Positions 8,013 to 16,855 of a stretch of DNA of 42,258 nt are shown in pieces. The first letter of the stretch is position 1; each line of letters starts with the position of its first letter. Under the pieces are notes generated by a model, which was not told the origin of the DNA, did not search any database, and worked only from the letters and a program-made list of their open reading frames with translations. This DNA comes from Azospirillum endophyticum (GTDB taxonomy: Bacteria > Pseudomonadota > Alphaproteobacteria > Azospirillales > Azospirillaceae). Position numbers and translations under genes: made by a program. The stretch is from positions 1-42,258 of the forward strand of contig NZ_JAENHM010000088.1 in the NCBI RefSeq assembly GCF_016595245.1, read 5' to 3'.

Positions 8013-8785
8013 CCGAGCTGATGTCCCGCGAGGAATTCCGCGCCGCCCTCTATGCCATCGGCGAGCGGCAGTATCACGACCTCCACCCCTTCCATCAGCT
8101 TCTGCACGGCGGCAAGCTGCAGAAGGGGCAGATCCAGGCCTGGGCGCTGAACCGCTTCTATTACCAGGTGTCGATCCCGCGCAAGGACCTGACCATCATG
8201 TCCCGCATGGACGATCCGGCGCTGCGCCGCGCCTGGTTGCAGCGGGTGCTGGACCATGACGGCCTGACCCAAAGCGGCGAGCTGGACGAGACCAGGGTCG
8301 GCGGCATCGAGCGCTGGCTGCGTCTGACCGACGGGCTGGGGCTGGACCGCGCATACGTGAAGTCACTGGAGGGCATCCTCCCTGCCACCCGCTTCGCGGT
8401 GGACGCCTATGTCAACTTCGTCCGCGACCACTCGCTGCTGGAAGCGGTCGCGTCCTCGCTGACCGAGCTGTTCGCGCCGTCGATCCACCGCGAGCGCATC
8501 GCCGGCTTCGAGCGCAACTACGCCTTCGCCAACGACAGCACCCTGTCCTATTTCCGCAAGCGGCTGGACGAGGCGCCGCGCGACGTGGAGTTCGGGCTGG
8601 ACTATGTGCTGACCCATGCAGAAACGGCGGACCAGCAGCGGCGATGCCTGCGCGCCCTGCGCTTCAAGACGGAACTGCTGTGGGCGCAGCTCGACGCGCT
8701 GCACCATGCCTATGTCACCCCCAACCTGATCCCGCCCGGCGCCTTCGTGCCGGAGGACATGGAACCGACACGGTACAGCCGGTGA
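8009..8785 (+). CDS. pqqC: pyrroloquinoline-quinone synthase PqqC
   Basis: 258 residues. It is a cofactorless oxidase that carries out the final ring closure and eight-electron oxidation forming PQQ. Family sequence is clear, including YHDLHPFHQLLHGGKL near the N-terminus, NRFYYQVSIPRKD, and the C-terminal RFKTELLWAQLDALHHAYV. Length is typical (about 250). It overlaps pqqB at its start and pqqD at its end, so all three are read from one message. Confidence 0.96.
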   Translation: MTELMSREEFRAALYAIGERQYHDLHPFHQLLHGGKLQKGQIQAWALNRFYYQVSIPRKDLTIMSRMDDPALRRAWLQRVLDHDGLTQSGELDETRVGGIERWLRLTDGLGLDRAYVKSLEGILPATRFAVDAYVNFVRDHSLLEAVASSLTELFAPSIHRERIAGFERNYAFANDSTLSYFRKRLDEAPRDVEFGLDYVLTHAETADQQRRCLRALRFKTELLWAQLDALHHAYVTPNLIPPGAFVPEDMEPTRYSR

Positions 8786-9078
8786 GCACGGTCGCTCCCC
8801 ATATCGCCGAGAGCGACCGGCCGAGGCTGGCCCCCGGCGTCATGCTGCGCAACGACCGCCGCCGCGGGCAGTGGATGCTGATGGGGCCGGAGCGGCTTCT
8901 GGTGCTGGACGAGATGGCGCTGGCGGTGGTGCGTGCCTGCGTCGGGCCGGACATCGCCGACGTGGCCGCCGGTATCGACCGGCTGTCGGTGGAGTATGAT
9001 GCCCCGCGCACGGAGATCGCCGGCGACGTGCTGGAGATGCTGACCGACCTGCGCAACAAGGGCTATGTCGTCACATGA
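8782..9078 (+). CDS. pqqD: PqqA-binding chaperone PqqD
   Basis: 98 residues from a GTG overlapping the pqqC stop (GTGA). PqqD is a small winged-helix-type RRE protein that binds PqqA and delivers it to the radical SAM enzyme PqqE. Recognisable parts are PRLAPGVMLRNDRRRGQWMLMGPERLL, DEMALAVV and the C-terminal EMLTDLRNKGYV. It is a separate gene here, not fused to pqqC or pqqE. Its end lies 37 bases before the preferred pqqE start. Confidence 0.94.
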   Translation: MSTVAPHIAESDRPRLAPGVMLRNDRRRGQWMLMGPERLLVLDEMALAVVRACVGPDIADVAAGIDRLSVEYDAPRTEIAGDVLEMLTDLRNKGYVVT

Positions 9079-9115
9079 GGCGCCCCGGGAGGTGCGTCCC
9101 CAGGAGGTGAGTCCG

Positions 9116-10234
9116 ATGAGCTGCGCCCTGCCCGCCTTCGCCGCCGCGACCCAGACCGAGCCGGCCCCGCCCTTCGCCGTGCTGATGGAGCTGACGCACC
9201 GCTGCCCGCTGCGCTGCCCCTATTGTTCCAATCCGCTGGCGCTCGATCCGGCCAGCGCCGAGCTGGACACCGCCACCTGGAAGCGCGTGCTGGACGAGGC
9301 GGCCGACGTCGGCGCCCTGCAGGTCCATTTTTCCGGCGGCGAGCCCTGCGTCCGCAAGGATCTGGAAGAGCTGGTCGCCCACGCGACGGAGATCGGGCTC
9401 TACAGCAACCTCATCACCTCGGCCGTGCTGCTCGACCGGCCAAGGCTGGAGCGGCTGCAGCGGGCCGGGCTTCAGCATGTCCAGATCAGCCTGCAGGATG
9501 CCGAGGCCGGCGGCGCCGACCGTATCGGCGGCTTCAAGGGCGGCCATGCGAAGAAGCTGGAGGTGGCCCGGGCGGTGGTCGCCCAGGGTCTGGCGCTGAC
9601 CATCAACGCGGTGCTGCATCGCCACAACATCGAGCGGGTCAATGACGTCATCGATCTGGCGATGGATCTCGGCGCCGGACGAATCGAGATCGCCAATGTG
9701 CAGTATTACGGTTGGGCGCTCGCCAACCGTGCGGCGCTGATGCCGTCGCGCGACCAGTTGCTGGCGATGGATGCGGCGGTGCGCGCCCGGCTGCCCGAAC
9801 TGGCCGGGCGGATCGTGGTGGATTACGTCGTGCCCGATTACTACGCCCGCCGGCCGAAGAGCTGCATGGGCGGCTGGGCGCGCCGCTTCATGAACGTCAC
9901 CCCGCACGGCCGTGTCCTGCCCTGCCACGCGGCGGAGACGATCCCGGGACTGGCGTTCGAGACGGTGCATGACCGCAGCCTGTCCGACATCTGGCGCGAC
10001 GGCCCGGCCTTCACCCGCTACCGCGGCACCGGCTGGATGCCGGATCCCTGCCGGTCCTGCGACCATCAGGAAGAGGATTGGGGCGGCTGCCGCTGCCAAG
10101 CCTTGGCGCTGGCGGGCAGTGCCGATGCGACCGATCCGGTGTGCGAGCTGTCGTCCGCCCACGCCGACGTCGCCGCGCTGCGCGACCGCGACGCGGCGGC
10201 GCTGGGGACGGAGTGGACGTATCGTGGGCTGTGA
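9116..10234 (+). CDS. pqqE: PqqA peptide cyclase PqqE (radical SAM)
   Basis: 372 residues. It is a radical SAM enzyme that forms the carbon-carbon bond between Glu and Tyr of PqqA. The SAM cluster motif is C30-x3-C34-x2-C37 in THRCPLRCPYCSNP. The C-terminal SPASM-type region carries many cysteines (KSCMGGWARR, VLPCHAAET, PCRSCDHQEEDWGGCRCQA) for auxiliary Fe-S clusters. The ATG at 9116 sits behind CAGGAGGTGAG, much better than the in-frame ATG at 9065 that would overlap pqqD. It ends the pqq cluster; no pqqF protease gene follows. Confidence 0.96.
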   Translation: MSCALPAFAAATQTEPAPPFAVLMELTHRCPLRCPYCSNPLALDPASAELDTATWKRVLDEAADVGALQVHFSGGEPCVRKDLEELVAHATEIGLYSNLITSAVLLDRPRLERLQRAGLQHVQISLQDAEAGGADRIGGFKGGHAKKLEVARAVVAQGLALTINAVLHRHNIERVNDVIDLAMDLGAGRIEIANVQYYGWALANRAALMPSRDQLLAMDAAVRARLPELAGRIVVDYVVPDYYARRPKSCMGGWARRFMNVTPHGRVLPCHAAETIPGLAFETVHDRSLSDIWRDGPAFTRYRGTGWMPDPCRSCDHQEEDWGGCRCQALALAGSADATDPVCELSSAHADVAALRDRDAAALGTEWTYRGL

Positions 10235-10258
10235 GAAATAGTCGTGAGCCGGTCCTCG

Positions 10259-10435
10259 CTATTTGTCATGGCCCGATCCGCCCTTCTTCCCACCGCCGTC
10301 CTGTTTGTTGACGGTAGCCCAGGCGCGCTTTTCCGCTTCCTCATGTGACACGCCGCGTTTCTCGTATCCCTCCTCGATATGTTCTGCCTTGCGCTTCTGC
10401 TTCTCGGTGTATTTGTCCTTGTCGCCCTGGGACAT
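10259..10435 (-). CDS. small stress/plasmid-stabilisation-like protein
   Basis: 58 residues, very hydrophilic: it starts MSQGDKDKYTEKQKRKAEHI and has a glycine/lysine-rich tail (GGGKKGGSGHDK). It resembles small proteins often annotated as plasmid stabilisation protein, whose function is not established. AGGAGG lies five bases before the ATG at 10435. An in-frame ATG at 10465 has poorer context. It converges with pqqE, ending only 24 bases away, so it isolates the pqq and importer operons. Confidence 0.8.
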   Translation of the reverse strand: MSQGDKDKYTEKQKRKAEHIEEGYEKRGVSHEEAEKRAWATVNKQDGGGKKGGSGHDK

Positions 10436-10603
10436 CGGATCCTCCTGTTGCCGTTTCCCGCTCAACAGCGTCCGGGGATGGGAAGTTCCTCAGGGGAATA
10501 GGCTGAAACTCATATCCGGGAAAGGACAGACGGAAAGCGCGGCTTGCCGTGAGCGGGGCTGTCACCCATCCTTTCCCCAATGCTTTCAGGGGGAGGTTCC
10601 AGG

Positions 10604-11536
10604 GTGTTCACGATCTTCAACAAGGGCCGCGCCGTCATCGGCGCGGCAGCGCTTGCGGTGAGCCTGCTCGCCGGTACGGCGCAGGCGGCAGACGCGGTCC
10701 GCGTCGGCTCGAAGCTGGATGCCGAAAGCGGGCTGCTCGGCACCATGATCCTCCAGGTGCTGCAGGCGGGCGGCATCCCGACGGAGAACAAGATCCAGCT
10801 GGGTCCGACCAAGATCGTGCGCGGCGCGCTGCTGTCCGGCGAGATCGACATCTATCCCGAATATACCGGCAACGGCGCCTTCTTCTTCAACGTCGACAGC
10901 GACCCGGTCTGGAAGAATGCCGGCGCCGGCTACGACAAGGTCCGGCAGCTCGATCAGGAGAAGAACAACGTCGTCTGGCTGAAGCCGGCCCCTGCCAACA
11001 ACACCTGGGCGCTCGCCGTCCGCCACGACGTCGCCGACGCCAACAAGCTGAAGACGATGGAGGATTTCGCCAAGTGGGTCTCCGGCGGCGGCAAGGCGAA
11101 GGTCGCGGCCTCCGCCGAGTTCGTGGAGAGCCCGGCCGCCCTGCCCTCCTTCCAGCAGACCTACGGATTCGCGCTGAAGCCCGACCAGATGCTGATCCTG
11201 GCCGGCGGCGACACCGCCGCCACCATCCGTGCGGCGGCGGAGCAGACCTCCGGCGTCAACACCGCCATGGTCTATGGCACCGACGGCGCCATCGCGGCAT
11301 TGGACCTCGTCGTCCTGGCCGACACCAAGGGCGCGCAGATGGTGTATGAGCCGGCCCCGACCGTCCGCGCCTCGGTTCTGACGGCCAACCCGAAGATCGC
11401 CGACCTGCTGAACCCGGTCTTCGCCAGCCTGGATGCCGGAACCCTGCGCGGGCTGAACGCCAAGATCTCGGTGGACGGACAGGACCAGAAGCAGGTCGCC
11501 ACCGAGTATTTGAAGTCCAAGGGCTTCTTGAAGTAA
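10604..11536 (+). CDS. osmF: osmoprotectant ABC transporter, substrate-binding protein
   Basis: 310 residues from a GTG preceded by GGGGGAGG. A Sec signal peptide ends near residue 28 (LLAGTAQA-AD). The mature protein belongs to the OpuAC/YehZ-type glycine-betaine/choline binding family: VRVGSKLDAESGLLGTMILQ, LLSGEIDIYPEYTGNGAFFF and the C-terminal DQKQVATEYLKSKGFL are recognisable. The gene order binding protein-permease-ATPase-permease matches the E. coli yehZYXW (osmF) operon. Substrate is therefore probably a quaternary amine, but it cannot be read from sequence. Confidence 0.88.
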   Translation: MFTIFNKGRAVIGAAALAVSLLAGTAQAADAVRVGSKLDAESGLLGTMILQVLQAGGIPTENKIQLGPTKIVRGALLSGEIDIYPEYTGNGAFFFNVDSDPVWKNAGAGYDKVRQLDQEKNNVVWLKPAPANNTWALAVRHDVADANKLKTMEDFAKWVSGGGKAKVAASAEFVESPAALPSFQQTYGFALKPDQMLILAGGDTAATIRAAAEQTSGVNTAMVYGTDGAIAALDLVVLADTKGAQMVYEPAPTVRASVLTANPKIADLLNPVFASLDAGTLRGLNAKISVDGQDQKQVATEYLKSKGFLK

Positions 11537-11545
11537 GCCGGTGAC

Positions 11546-12730
11546 GTGATCATCCGCCTGCCCCTGCACAACCGCGTCGCCCTGCTGATGGCGCTGGCCG
11601 CCGCCGCCGCCGCCGTCGCATTGCCGTTCCTCGGCTTCGCGCCCAACCGGCTGCTGTCCGGGCGGCCGGTGCCGCTGTGGACGGCGGTGCAGGGACTGGG
11701 GGGAGCGATGGTCCTGATCACGGCACTGGCCCTGCTGGCGACGCCGTTCCTGCGCCCGACCCGGTTCGGGCTCGGCCTGACCGTCGCGGCCGGCGGGCTG
11801 TTCACCGCCGGATTGGTCTGGCTGACCGGCGCCCAGGCGGCTGTGCTGGCGCAAGGAGCATCCGCGGCGGCACGGACATCCTTCGCCTCCGGTTTCTGGG
11901 TGATGGCGGCGGCCGGGCTGCTGACCGCGGTGGATGCGGCGCGTCGGCTGGGGCTGGGGGCCGTCGGCCGGATGGCGGTGGGCGGCGCGGTCGCCGGGCT
12001 GGTGGCGCTGCAACTGGCCTCGGGCCATCTCGATTCGCTGTCGATTCTCAAGGAATACGCCAACCGGCGCGACGTGTTCGCCGATGCCGTGCTGCGCCAC
12101 GCCATGCTGGTGGCGACGGCGCTGTTGCCGACCCTGCTGGTCGGCGTGCCGCTGGGGATCGCCGCGCACCGGGTGCAGGCGGTCGGCCGCGCCGTCTTCC
12201 CGGTGCTGAACGTGGTTCAGACGGTGCCGTCGATCGCGCTGTTCGGACTGCTGATGGCGCCGCTGGCCGCGCTTGGAACCATGCTGCCGGGATCGGGAAT
12301 CAGCGGGGTCGGGCCGCTGCCGGCGATGATCGCGCTGACGCTCTATTCCCTGCTGCCCATCGTCCGCAACACCGCGGTCGGCCTCGACGGCGTACCCGCC
12401 CCGGTGCGGGAGGCCGCGAGGGGGATGGGGCTGACGCCGCGCCAAATCTTCCTGCGGGTGGATCTGCCACTGGCCTTGCCGGTCTTCCTGTCGGGGCTGC
12501 GCATCACCGTGGTCCAGGCGGTCGGGCTGGCGGCGGTGGCGGCGCTGATCGGTGCCGGCGGGCTCGGCGCCATCATGTTCCAGGGGCTTTTCGCCAACGC
12601 GCTGGACCTTGTGCTGCTGGGGGCCGTTCCCGTCATCCTGCTGGCGGTGGCGGCCGACGCCCTGCTGTCCATCGGCATCGCCGCCGCCACCCACAGCATC
12701 GGCGTTCTGCCGGGAAGGAGTGCGCCATGA
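11546..12730 (+). CDS. yehY: osmoprotectant ABC transporter permease (YehY-type)
   Basis: 394 residues, starting at GTG nine bases after the binding-protein stop. The N-terminal third adds several hydrophobic segments (for example VALLMALAAAAAAVALPFLG and FWVMAAAGLLTAVDA). The C-terminal half (from about residue 180) is a typical permease core with the cytoplasmic EAA loop (PVREAARGMGLTPRQIFLRV). The large N-terminal addition is characteristic of YehY rather than short OpuB permeases. It overlaps the ATPase gene by four bases (ATGA). Confidence 0.88.
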   Translation: MIIRLPLHNRVALLMALAAAAAAVALPFLGFAPNRLLSGRPVPLWTAVQGLGGAMVLITALALLATPFLRPTRFGLGLTVAAGGLFTAGLVWLTGAQAAVLAQGASAAARTSFASGFWVMAAAGLLTAVDAARRLGLGAVGRMAVGGAVAGLVALQLASGHLDSLSILKEYANRRDVFADAVLRHAMLVATALLPTLLVGVPLGIAAHRVQAVGRAVFPVLNVVQTVPSIALFGLLMAPLAALGTMLPGSGISGVGPLPAMIALTLYSLLPIVRNTAVGLDGVPAPVREAARGMGLTPRQIFLRVDLPLALPVFLSGLRITVVQAVGLAAVAALIGAGGLGAIMFQGLFANALDLVLLGAVPVILLAVAADALLSIGIAAATHSIGVLPGRSAP

Positions 12731-13701
12731 TCGATTTCGAGCGCGTGACCAAGCGCTTCGGCACCTGGACCGCGGTGGATGCCGTGTCCTTCACCGTGGC
12801 GGAGGGGGAGTTCCGCGTGCTGATCGGCCCGTCCGGCTCCGGCAAATCGACGGTGCTGCGGATGATCAACCGGCTGATCCCGGCCGACGAGGGCGCCATC
12901 CGCATCGACGGCGAGGACATCGCCGCGCTGAAGCCGGAAGAGCTTCGCCGGCGCATGGGCTATGTCATCCAGTCGGTCGGGCTGTTCCCGCACTGGACGG
13001 TGGAGCGCAACATCGCCACCGTCCCCGGCCTGCTCGGCTGGCCCAGGGCGCGCATCCGCGACCGCGTGACCGAACTGCTGGAACTGCTGAACCTCGACCC
13101 GCGGCGCTATCGCGGCGCCTATCCGCACCAGCTGTCCGGCGGGCAGCAGCAGCGGGTCGGCGTCGCCCGCGCGCTGGCGGCTGAGCCGCGCATCCTGCTG
13201 ATGGACGAACCGTTCAGCGCGCTCGACCCCATCACCCGCGCCAGCCTGCAGGCCGAGCTGTCGGCCATCCACCGCCGCACCGGCACCACCGTGGTCTTCG
13301 TCACCCACGACATGGACGAGGCCTTGCGGCTGGGCGACAGCATCGCGGTGATGGACCATGGCCGGCTGATCCAATGCGCCACCCCGCTGGACATCCTGAC
13401 CCACCCGGCCAGCCCGCTGGTGCGCGACCTCGTCGGGCGCGAGGAGTGGGGCCTGAAGCGGCTTGCCGTCGAGACCGTCGGCGACCGCGCCCGCCGCCAG
13501 GAAAGCGTGACCGGCGAACCGCTAGCGAGCGGGACCCCGCTGCACCGCGCCCTGTCGGAAATGGTCGCCCGCGGCACCGAGCGGCTGCCGGTGGTGGATG
13601 GAGACGGCCGGCCGGCCGGGGTCCTGCATTTGTCCGATCTCGTGCGTCCGGCCCCCGGCGGCCCAGCCTGCAGCGGCCCTGGCCCCAGTGGAACGGCATG
13701 A
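12727..13701 (+). CDS. yehX: osmoprotectant ABC transporter ATPase (YehX-type)
   Basis: 324 residues. Walker A GPSGSGKST (34-42), signature LSGGQQQRVGVARAL, Walker B ILLMDEPFSALD and the switch histidine in VFVTHDMDEA are intact. After residue 240 a C-terminal extension shows a CBS-like pattern (LHRALSEMVARGTERLPVVD, DGRPAGVLHLSDL), as in quaternary-amine transporter ATPases where CBS domains sense ionic strength. Only one CBS-like unit is evident. ATGA overlaps couple it to the genes on both sides. Confidence 0.93.
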   Translation: MIDFERVTKRFGTWTAVDAVSFTVAEGEFRVLIGPSGSGKSTVLRMINRLIPADEGAIRIDGEDIAALKPEELRRRMGYVIQSVGLFPHWTVERNIATVPGLLGWPRARIRDRVTELLELLNLDPRRYRGAYPHQLSGGQQQRVGVARALAAEPRILLMDEPFSALDPITRASLQAELSAIHRRTGTTVVFVTHDMDEALRLGDSIAVMDHGRLIQCATPLDILTHPASPLVRDLVGREEWGLKRLAVETVGDRARRQESVTGEPLASGTPLHRALSEMVARGTERLPVVDGDGRPAGVLHLSDLVRPAPGGPACSGPGPSGTA

Positions 13702-14456
13702 CCGGCGCCGGCATGGCCCCGCGTGAGCTGCTGACGGACCGGCTGATGCTGGGGCTGGTGGCGCTGGTGGCCCTGGTTCTGGGAATGCCGTCGCTGAAGC
13801 CGCTCTTCGCGACGCTCTACCCCGGGCTGGACCGCCCGCTGTACGAGGCGGAGAGCTTCATCCGGCTGACGCTGGACCATATGGCGCTGGTCGGCCTCTC
13901 GAGCCTTGCCGCGATCCTGCTGGGAGGCGGGGCCGGCATCGCCGTCACGCGGCCCTGGGGACGGGAGTTCCGCGGCCTGCTGGAGACCATCGCCACCATG
14001 GGCCAGACCTTCCCGCCGGTGGCGGTGCTGGCGCTGGCCGTGCCGGTGATGGGGTTCGGACAGGAGCCGGCGCTGATCGCGCTGACGCTCTACGCCCTGC
14101 TGCCGGTGGTGGAGAACACGGTCGCCGGCCTGGACGGTGTTCCGGCCCCGGTGCTGGATTCCGCCCGCGGCCTCGGCATGGGGCCGGCGGAGGTGCTGTT
14201 CCGGGTGGAACTGCCCCTGGCGGCCCCGGTGATCCTGGCCGGCGTGCGCACCGCCGTCATCATCAATGTCGGTACCGCAGCCATCGCCTCCACTGTCGGC
14301 GCCAAGACCCTGGGCCTGCCGATCATCGTCGGGCTGAACGGATCGAACCAAGCCTATGTCATCCAGGGCGCCTTGATCGTTGCCGCGCTTGCCGTGGTGA
14401 TCGATGCCGGATTCGACCGGCTGGCGGGTTGGCTGACCCAGTGGTCGCAGCGCTGA
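13698..14456 (+). CDS. yehW: osmoprotectant ABC transporter permease (YehW-type)
   Basis: 252 residues from the ATG overlapping the ATPase stop. It is a compact permease with about six membrane segments and the EAA loop ARGLGMGPAEVLFRVELPL. It pairs with the YehY-type protein to form a heterodimeric channel. The phrase YALLPVVENTVAGLDGVPAPV closely parallels YSLLPIVRNTAVGLDGVPAPV in the partner, as expected for paralogous subunits. It is the last gene of the four-gene operon; 266 bases separate it from the next gene. Confidence 0.92.
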   Translation: MTGAGMAPRELLTDRLMLGLVALVALVLGMPSLKPLFATLYPGLDRPLYEAESFIRLTLDHMALVGLSSLAAILLGGGAGIAVTRPWGREFRGLLETIATMGQTFPPVAVLALAVPVMGFGQEPALIALTLYALLPVVENTVAGLDGVPAPVLDSARGLGMGPAEVLFRVELPLAAPVILAGVRTAVIINVGTAAIASTVGAKTLGLPIIVGLNGSNQAYVIQGALIVAALAVVIDAGFDRLAGWLTQWSQR

Positions 14457-14480
14457 AAAAGGCGCGATATTTCAGATCGT

Positions 14481-14565
14481 TGTCCCACCCGAGACACTTA
14501 ATGATCTTTTAGCATTCCCATAAGAAACAGTTAGTACCCGAAGCTCGATTGGCACGCTTATGGTC
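14481..14565 (+). promoter_or_regulatory. possible enhancer site and sigma54-like promoter
   Basis: TGTC-N8-GACA (14481-14496) forms a spaced palindrome. Downstream, TTGGCACG (14549-14556) matches the -24 half of a sigma54 promoter, but the -12 half reads TGGTC rather than TTGCT. Acetoin dehydrogenase operons elsewhere are AcoR/sigma54 driven, which is why the region drew attention. The evidence is weak. Confidence 0.25.
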
Positions 14566-14722
14566 GCTTCCGAACACGGCCCGTTCGGAATGCAACATCG
14601 GCCCCTGCCCTCTCCTCGCTCTCCGCGCCAGGTTCGCGGAGATGCCCGACGAGTGGCGCTGGCGAGCCGCAACGAAGACTCCGCGCATCCGGACGGTCCC
14701 CAATTCTAGGGAGACCACCGCC

Positions 14723-15679
14723 ATGACAGTCCTTCCCCTGGATCCGGTCCAGGCCCTCGAACGCATGATGCTGATCCGTGCCTATGAAGAGACGCTGATC
14801 GACCTGCATGGACGCGGCCGTGCCGCCGGAACCTGCACCTCGGTGGGCCAGGAGGCGCCTGCCGTCGGCGTCGTCTCGGCGCTCACCGCCGACGACCTGA
14901 TCCTGACCAACCATCGCAGCGCCGGCCATCTGCTGGCCCGCGGCGCCGATCCCGGCCGCATGCTGGCCGAAGTGATGGGCAAGCGCGACGGCTATTGCGG
15001 CGGCAAGAGCGGGTCGCTGCACATCTCGGCCAAGGAGTTCGGCGTCGTGCTGACCTCCACCATCGTCGGCGGCGAATTGGCGCTGGCGACCGGCGTCGGA
15101 CTGTCGCGCAGGATGCTGGACAAGTCGGGAATCGTCGCCTGCTTCTTCGGCGACGGTGCCGCCACCGAAGGGCGTTTCCAGGAATCGCTGAACCTCGCCG
15201 CGGTGTGGAAGCTGCCGATCCTCTATGTCTGCGAAAACAACCAGTGGCAGGCCTTCGTCCACCGCAAGGAGACGATGCTGGCGGACGGCATCGTCGGGCA
15301 GGCGGCGGCCCTGGGGGTTGAGACTGCCGTGGTCGACGGCAATGACCCGCTGGCGGTGTTCGATGCCGCAAGTGCCGCCATCGACGCCATTCGCCGCACC
15401 GGAAAGCCCTTCCTGCTGGAGGCGATGACCTACCGCCTGCGCGGCCATTTCGAGCCCGACGACCAGGGCTATGTCGACAAGGCCGAACTGGCCCGGTGGC
15501 GCGACCGCGACCCGATCCTGGGCCTGCGCGCGCGGCTGGAGCGCGAAGGCCGCCTGACCGCCGAAGCCGAAGCCGCCATGGAAGCCCGCGTCCGCGCGGC
15601 GATGGAGGCCGCCACGGCCTTCGCCGACGCCAGCCCCTATCCGGGCGTCGAGGTCCTGACCACCGATGTCTACGCCTGA
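14723..15679 (+). CDS. acoA: thiamine-diphosphate dehydrogenase E1, alpha subunit
   Basis: 318 residues. It is the E1 alpha chain of a 2-oxo acid or acetoin dehydrogenase, decarboxylating or cleaving the substrate on thiamine diphosphate. GGKSGSLH (93-100) and the ThDP/Mg motif beginning GDGAATEG (143-150) and ending ENN (171-173) are intact. Among E1 alpha families it most resembles acetoin dehydrogenase (AcoA), but pyruvate-type enzymes are close, so the substrate is uncertain. AGGGAG precedes the ATG. The beta subunit follows; no E2 or E3 gene does, which is unusual for an aco operon. Confidence 0.88.
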   Translation: MTVLPLDPVQALERMMLIRAYEETLIDLHGRGRAAGTCTSVGQEAPAVGVVSALTADDLILTNHRSAGHLLARGADPGRMLAEVMGKRDGYCGGKSGSLHISAKEFGVVLTSTIVGGELALATGVGLSRRMLDKSGIVACFFGDGAATEGRFQESLNLAAVWKLPILYVCENNQWQAFVHRKETMLADGIVGQAAALGVETAVVDGNDPLAVFDAASAAIDAIRRTGKPFLLEAMTYRLRGHFEPDDQGYVDKAELARWRDRDPILGLRARLEREGRLTAEAEAAMEARVRAAMEAATAFADASPYPGVEVLTTDVYA

Positions 15680-15695
15680 GCGGAGGCCCACCACC

Positions 15696-16667
15696 ATGAC
15701 CACCATGACCGTCAACGACGCGATCTCCGCCGCCCTGGCCGAGGAGATGCGGCTCGACCCCACCGTGATGATCTTCGGCGAGGGCGTCGCCACCAAGCGC
15801 CACGACCTGCTGGAGGAGTTCGGCGCCGCCCGTGTCCGCAACACCCCGCTGGCCGAGGGCATCATTGCCGGCACCGCCGCCGGGGCTGCCGCCACCGGCC
15901 TGCGCCCGGTGGTGGACCTGCTGTTCGCGCCCTTCCTCTGCTATGCCATGGACGAGATCGTTAACAGCGCCGGCAAGCTGCGCTACATCTCCGGCGGGCA
16001 GTTCAGCTTCCCGATGGTGGTGCTGGCGATGACCGGCGCCGGCTGGGGCGTCGGCGCCCAGCACAACCACAATGTGGAAAGCTGGTTCGTCCACAGCCCC
16101 GGCCTGAAGATCGTCATGCCCTCCACCCCCGCCGACTTCAAGGGGCTGATGAAGTCGGCGATCCGCGACGACAACCCGGTGCTGGTCTTCGCCGACATCG
16201 CACTCGGCTACAGCACCGGCGAGGTGCCGGAAGAGGCCGACGCCATCCCGCTGGGCAAGGCGGCGGTGCGGCGAGAGGGCCGCGACGTGACGCTGGTGTC
16301 CTATGCCAAGACGGTTGGCACCTGCATGGCGGCCGCCGAGACGCTGGCTGCCGCCGGCATCGACGCCGAAGTGATCGACCTTCGCAGCCTGAAGCCGCTG
16401 GACGAGACCGCCATCCTGCGCTCCGTCGCCAGGACCGGACGGCTGGTCGTGGTGCATGAGGCGAGCCGCCTGTGCGGCGTCGGTGCAGAGGTCGCCGCCC
16501 TGGTCGCGGAAAAGGCCTTCGCCAGCCTGCGGGCACCGGTCCTGCGCCTGACCGGACCGGACGCTCCCGCCCCGGCCAGCTTCCCGCTGGAGCAGGCCTT
16601 CGTGCCGCAGGCCGATGCGGTGGTCGAAGCCGTACGGTCGCTGATGGACGAGAGGGCAATCGCCTGA
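15696..16667 (+). CDS. acoB: thiamine-diphosphate dehydrogenase E1, beta subunit
   Basis: 323 residues. It is the partner of the alpha subunit; together they form an alpha2beta2 E1. Family landmarks are VMIFGEGVA, NTPLAEGIIAGTAAGAA, RPVVDLLFAPF and the C-terminal transketolase domain with VIDLRSLKPLDE. The chosen ATG has GGAGG upstream; an in-frame ATG at 15666 would overlap the alpha gene by 14 bases. An E2 acyltransferase and E3 must come from elsewhere if this works as a dehydrogenase complex. Confidence 0.9.
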   Translation: MTTMTVNDAISAALAEEMRLDPTVMIFGEGVATKRHDLLEEFGAARVRNTPLAEGIIAGTAAGAAATGLRPVVDLLFAPFLCYAMDEIVNSAGKLRYISGGQFSFPMVVLAMTGAGWGVGAQHNHNVESWFVHSPGLKIVMPSTPADFKGLMKSAIRDDNPVLVFADIALGYSTGEVPEEADAIPLGKAAVRREGRDVTLVSYAKTVGTCMAAAETLAAAGIDAEVIDLRSLKPLDETAILRSVARTGRLVVVHEASRLCGVGAEVAALVAEKAFASLRAPVLRLTGPDAPAPASFPLEQAFVPQADAVVEAVRSLMDERAIA

Positions 16668-16786
16668 TCGGAACGGCATCCCGTCCGCCCCCCGCCCCGT
16701 CTCCACAGCCCAGCTTCCGCAATCGGAGGTCCTGGTTGCGGAGACGGAAGGGCTTGGCGCCCTTCCCGCAAGATCGTCACCTAGCG

Positions 16787-16814
16787 TTGCGAATGCCTTG
16801 CATTCTCATATAGA
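16787..16814 (+). promoter_or_regulatory. Fur-like operator overlapping a promoter
   Basis: GAATGC-CTT-GCATTC (16791-16805) is a perfect spaced palindrome. With flanks it reads TTGCGAATGCCTTGCATTC and then TCATA, similar to Fur-family iron boxes. TTGCGA and TATAGA spaced 16 bases apart could be -35 and -10, placing the palindrome in the promoter. Iron control is inference. Confidence 0.45.
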
Positions 16815-16855
16815 GAGGGCTAGCCTTCACTCATCCACCACAAGCGGAGTCCGCC

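Noticed and set aside
10586..12694. 702-codon minus-strand frame opposite the osmoprotectant importer
   Set aside because: Antisense shadow of osmF and yehY, rich in Gln/Arg/Gly with no motif.
14549..14722. 58-codon N-terminal extension of the E1 alpha gene
   Set aside because: It has no similarity to E1 alpha N-termini, covers the presumed promoter region, and a good ribosome site precedes the ATG at 14723.
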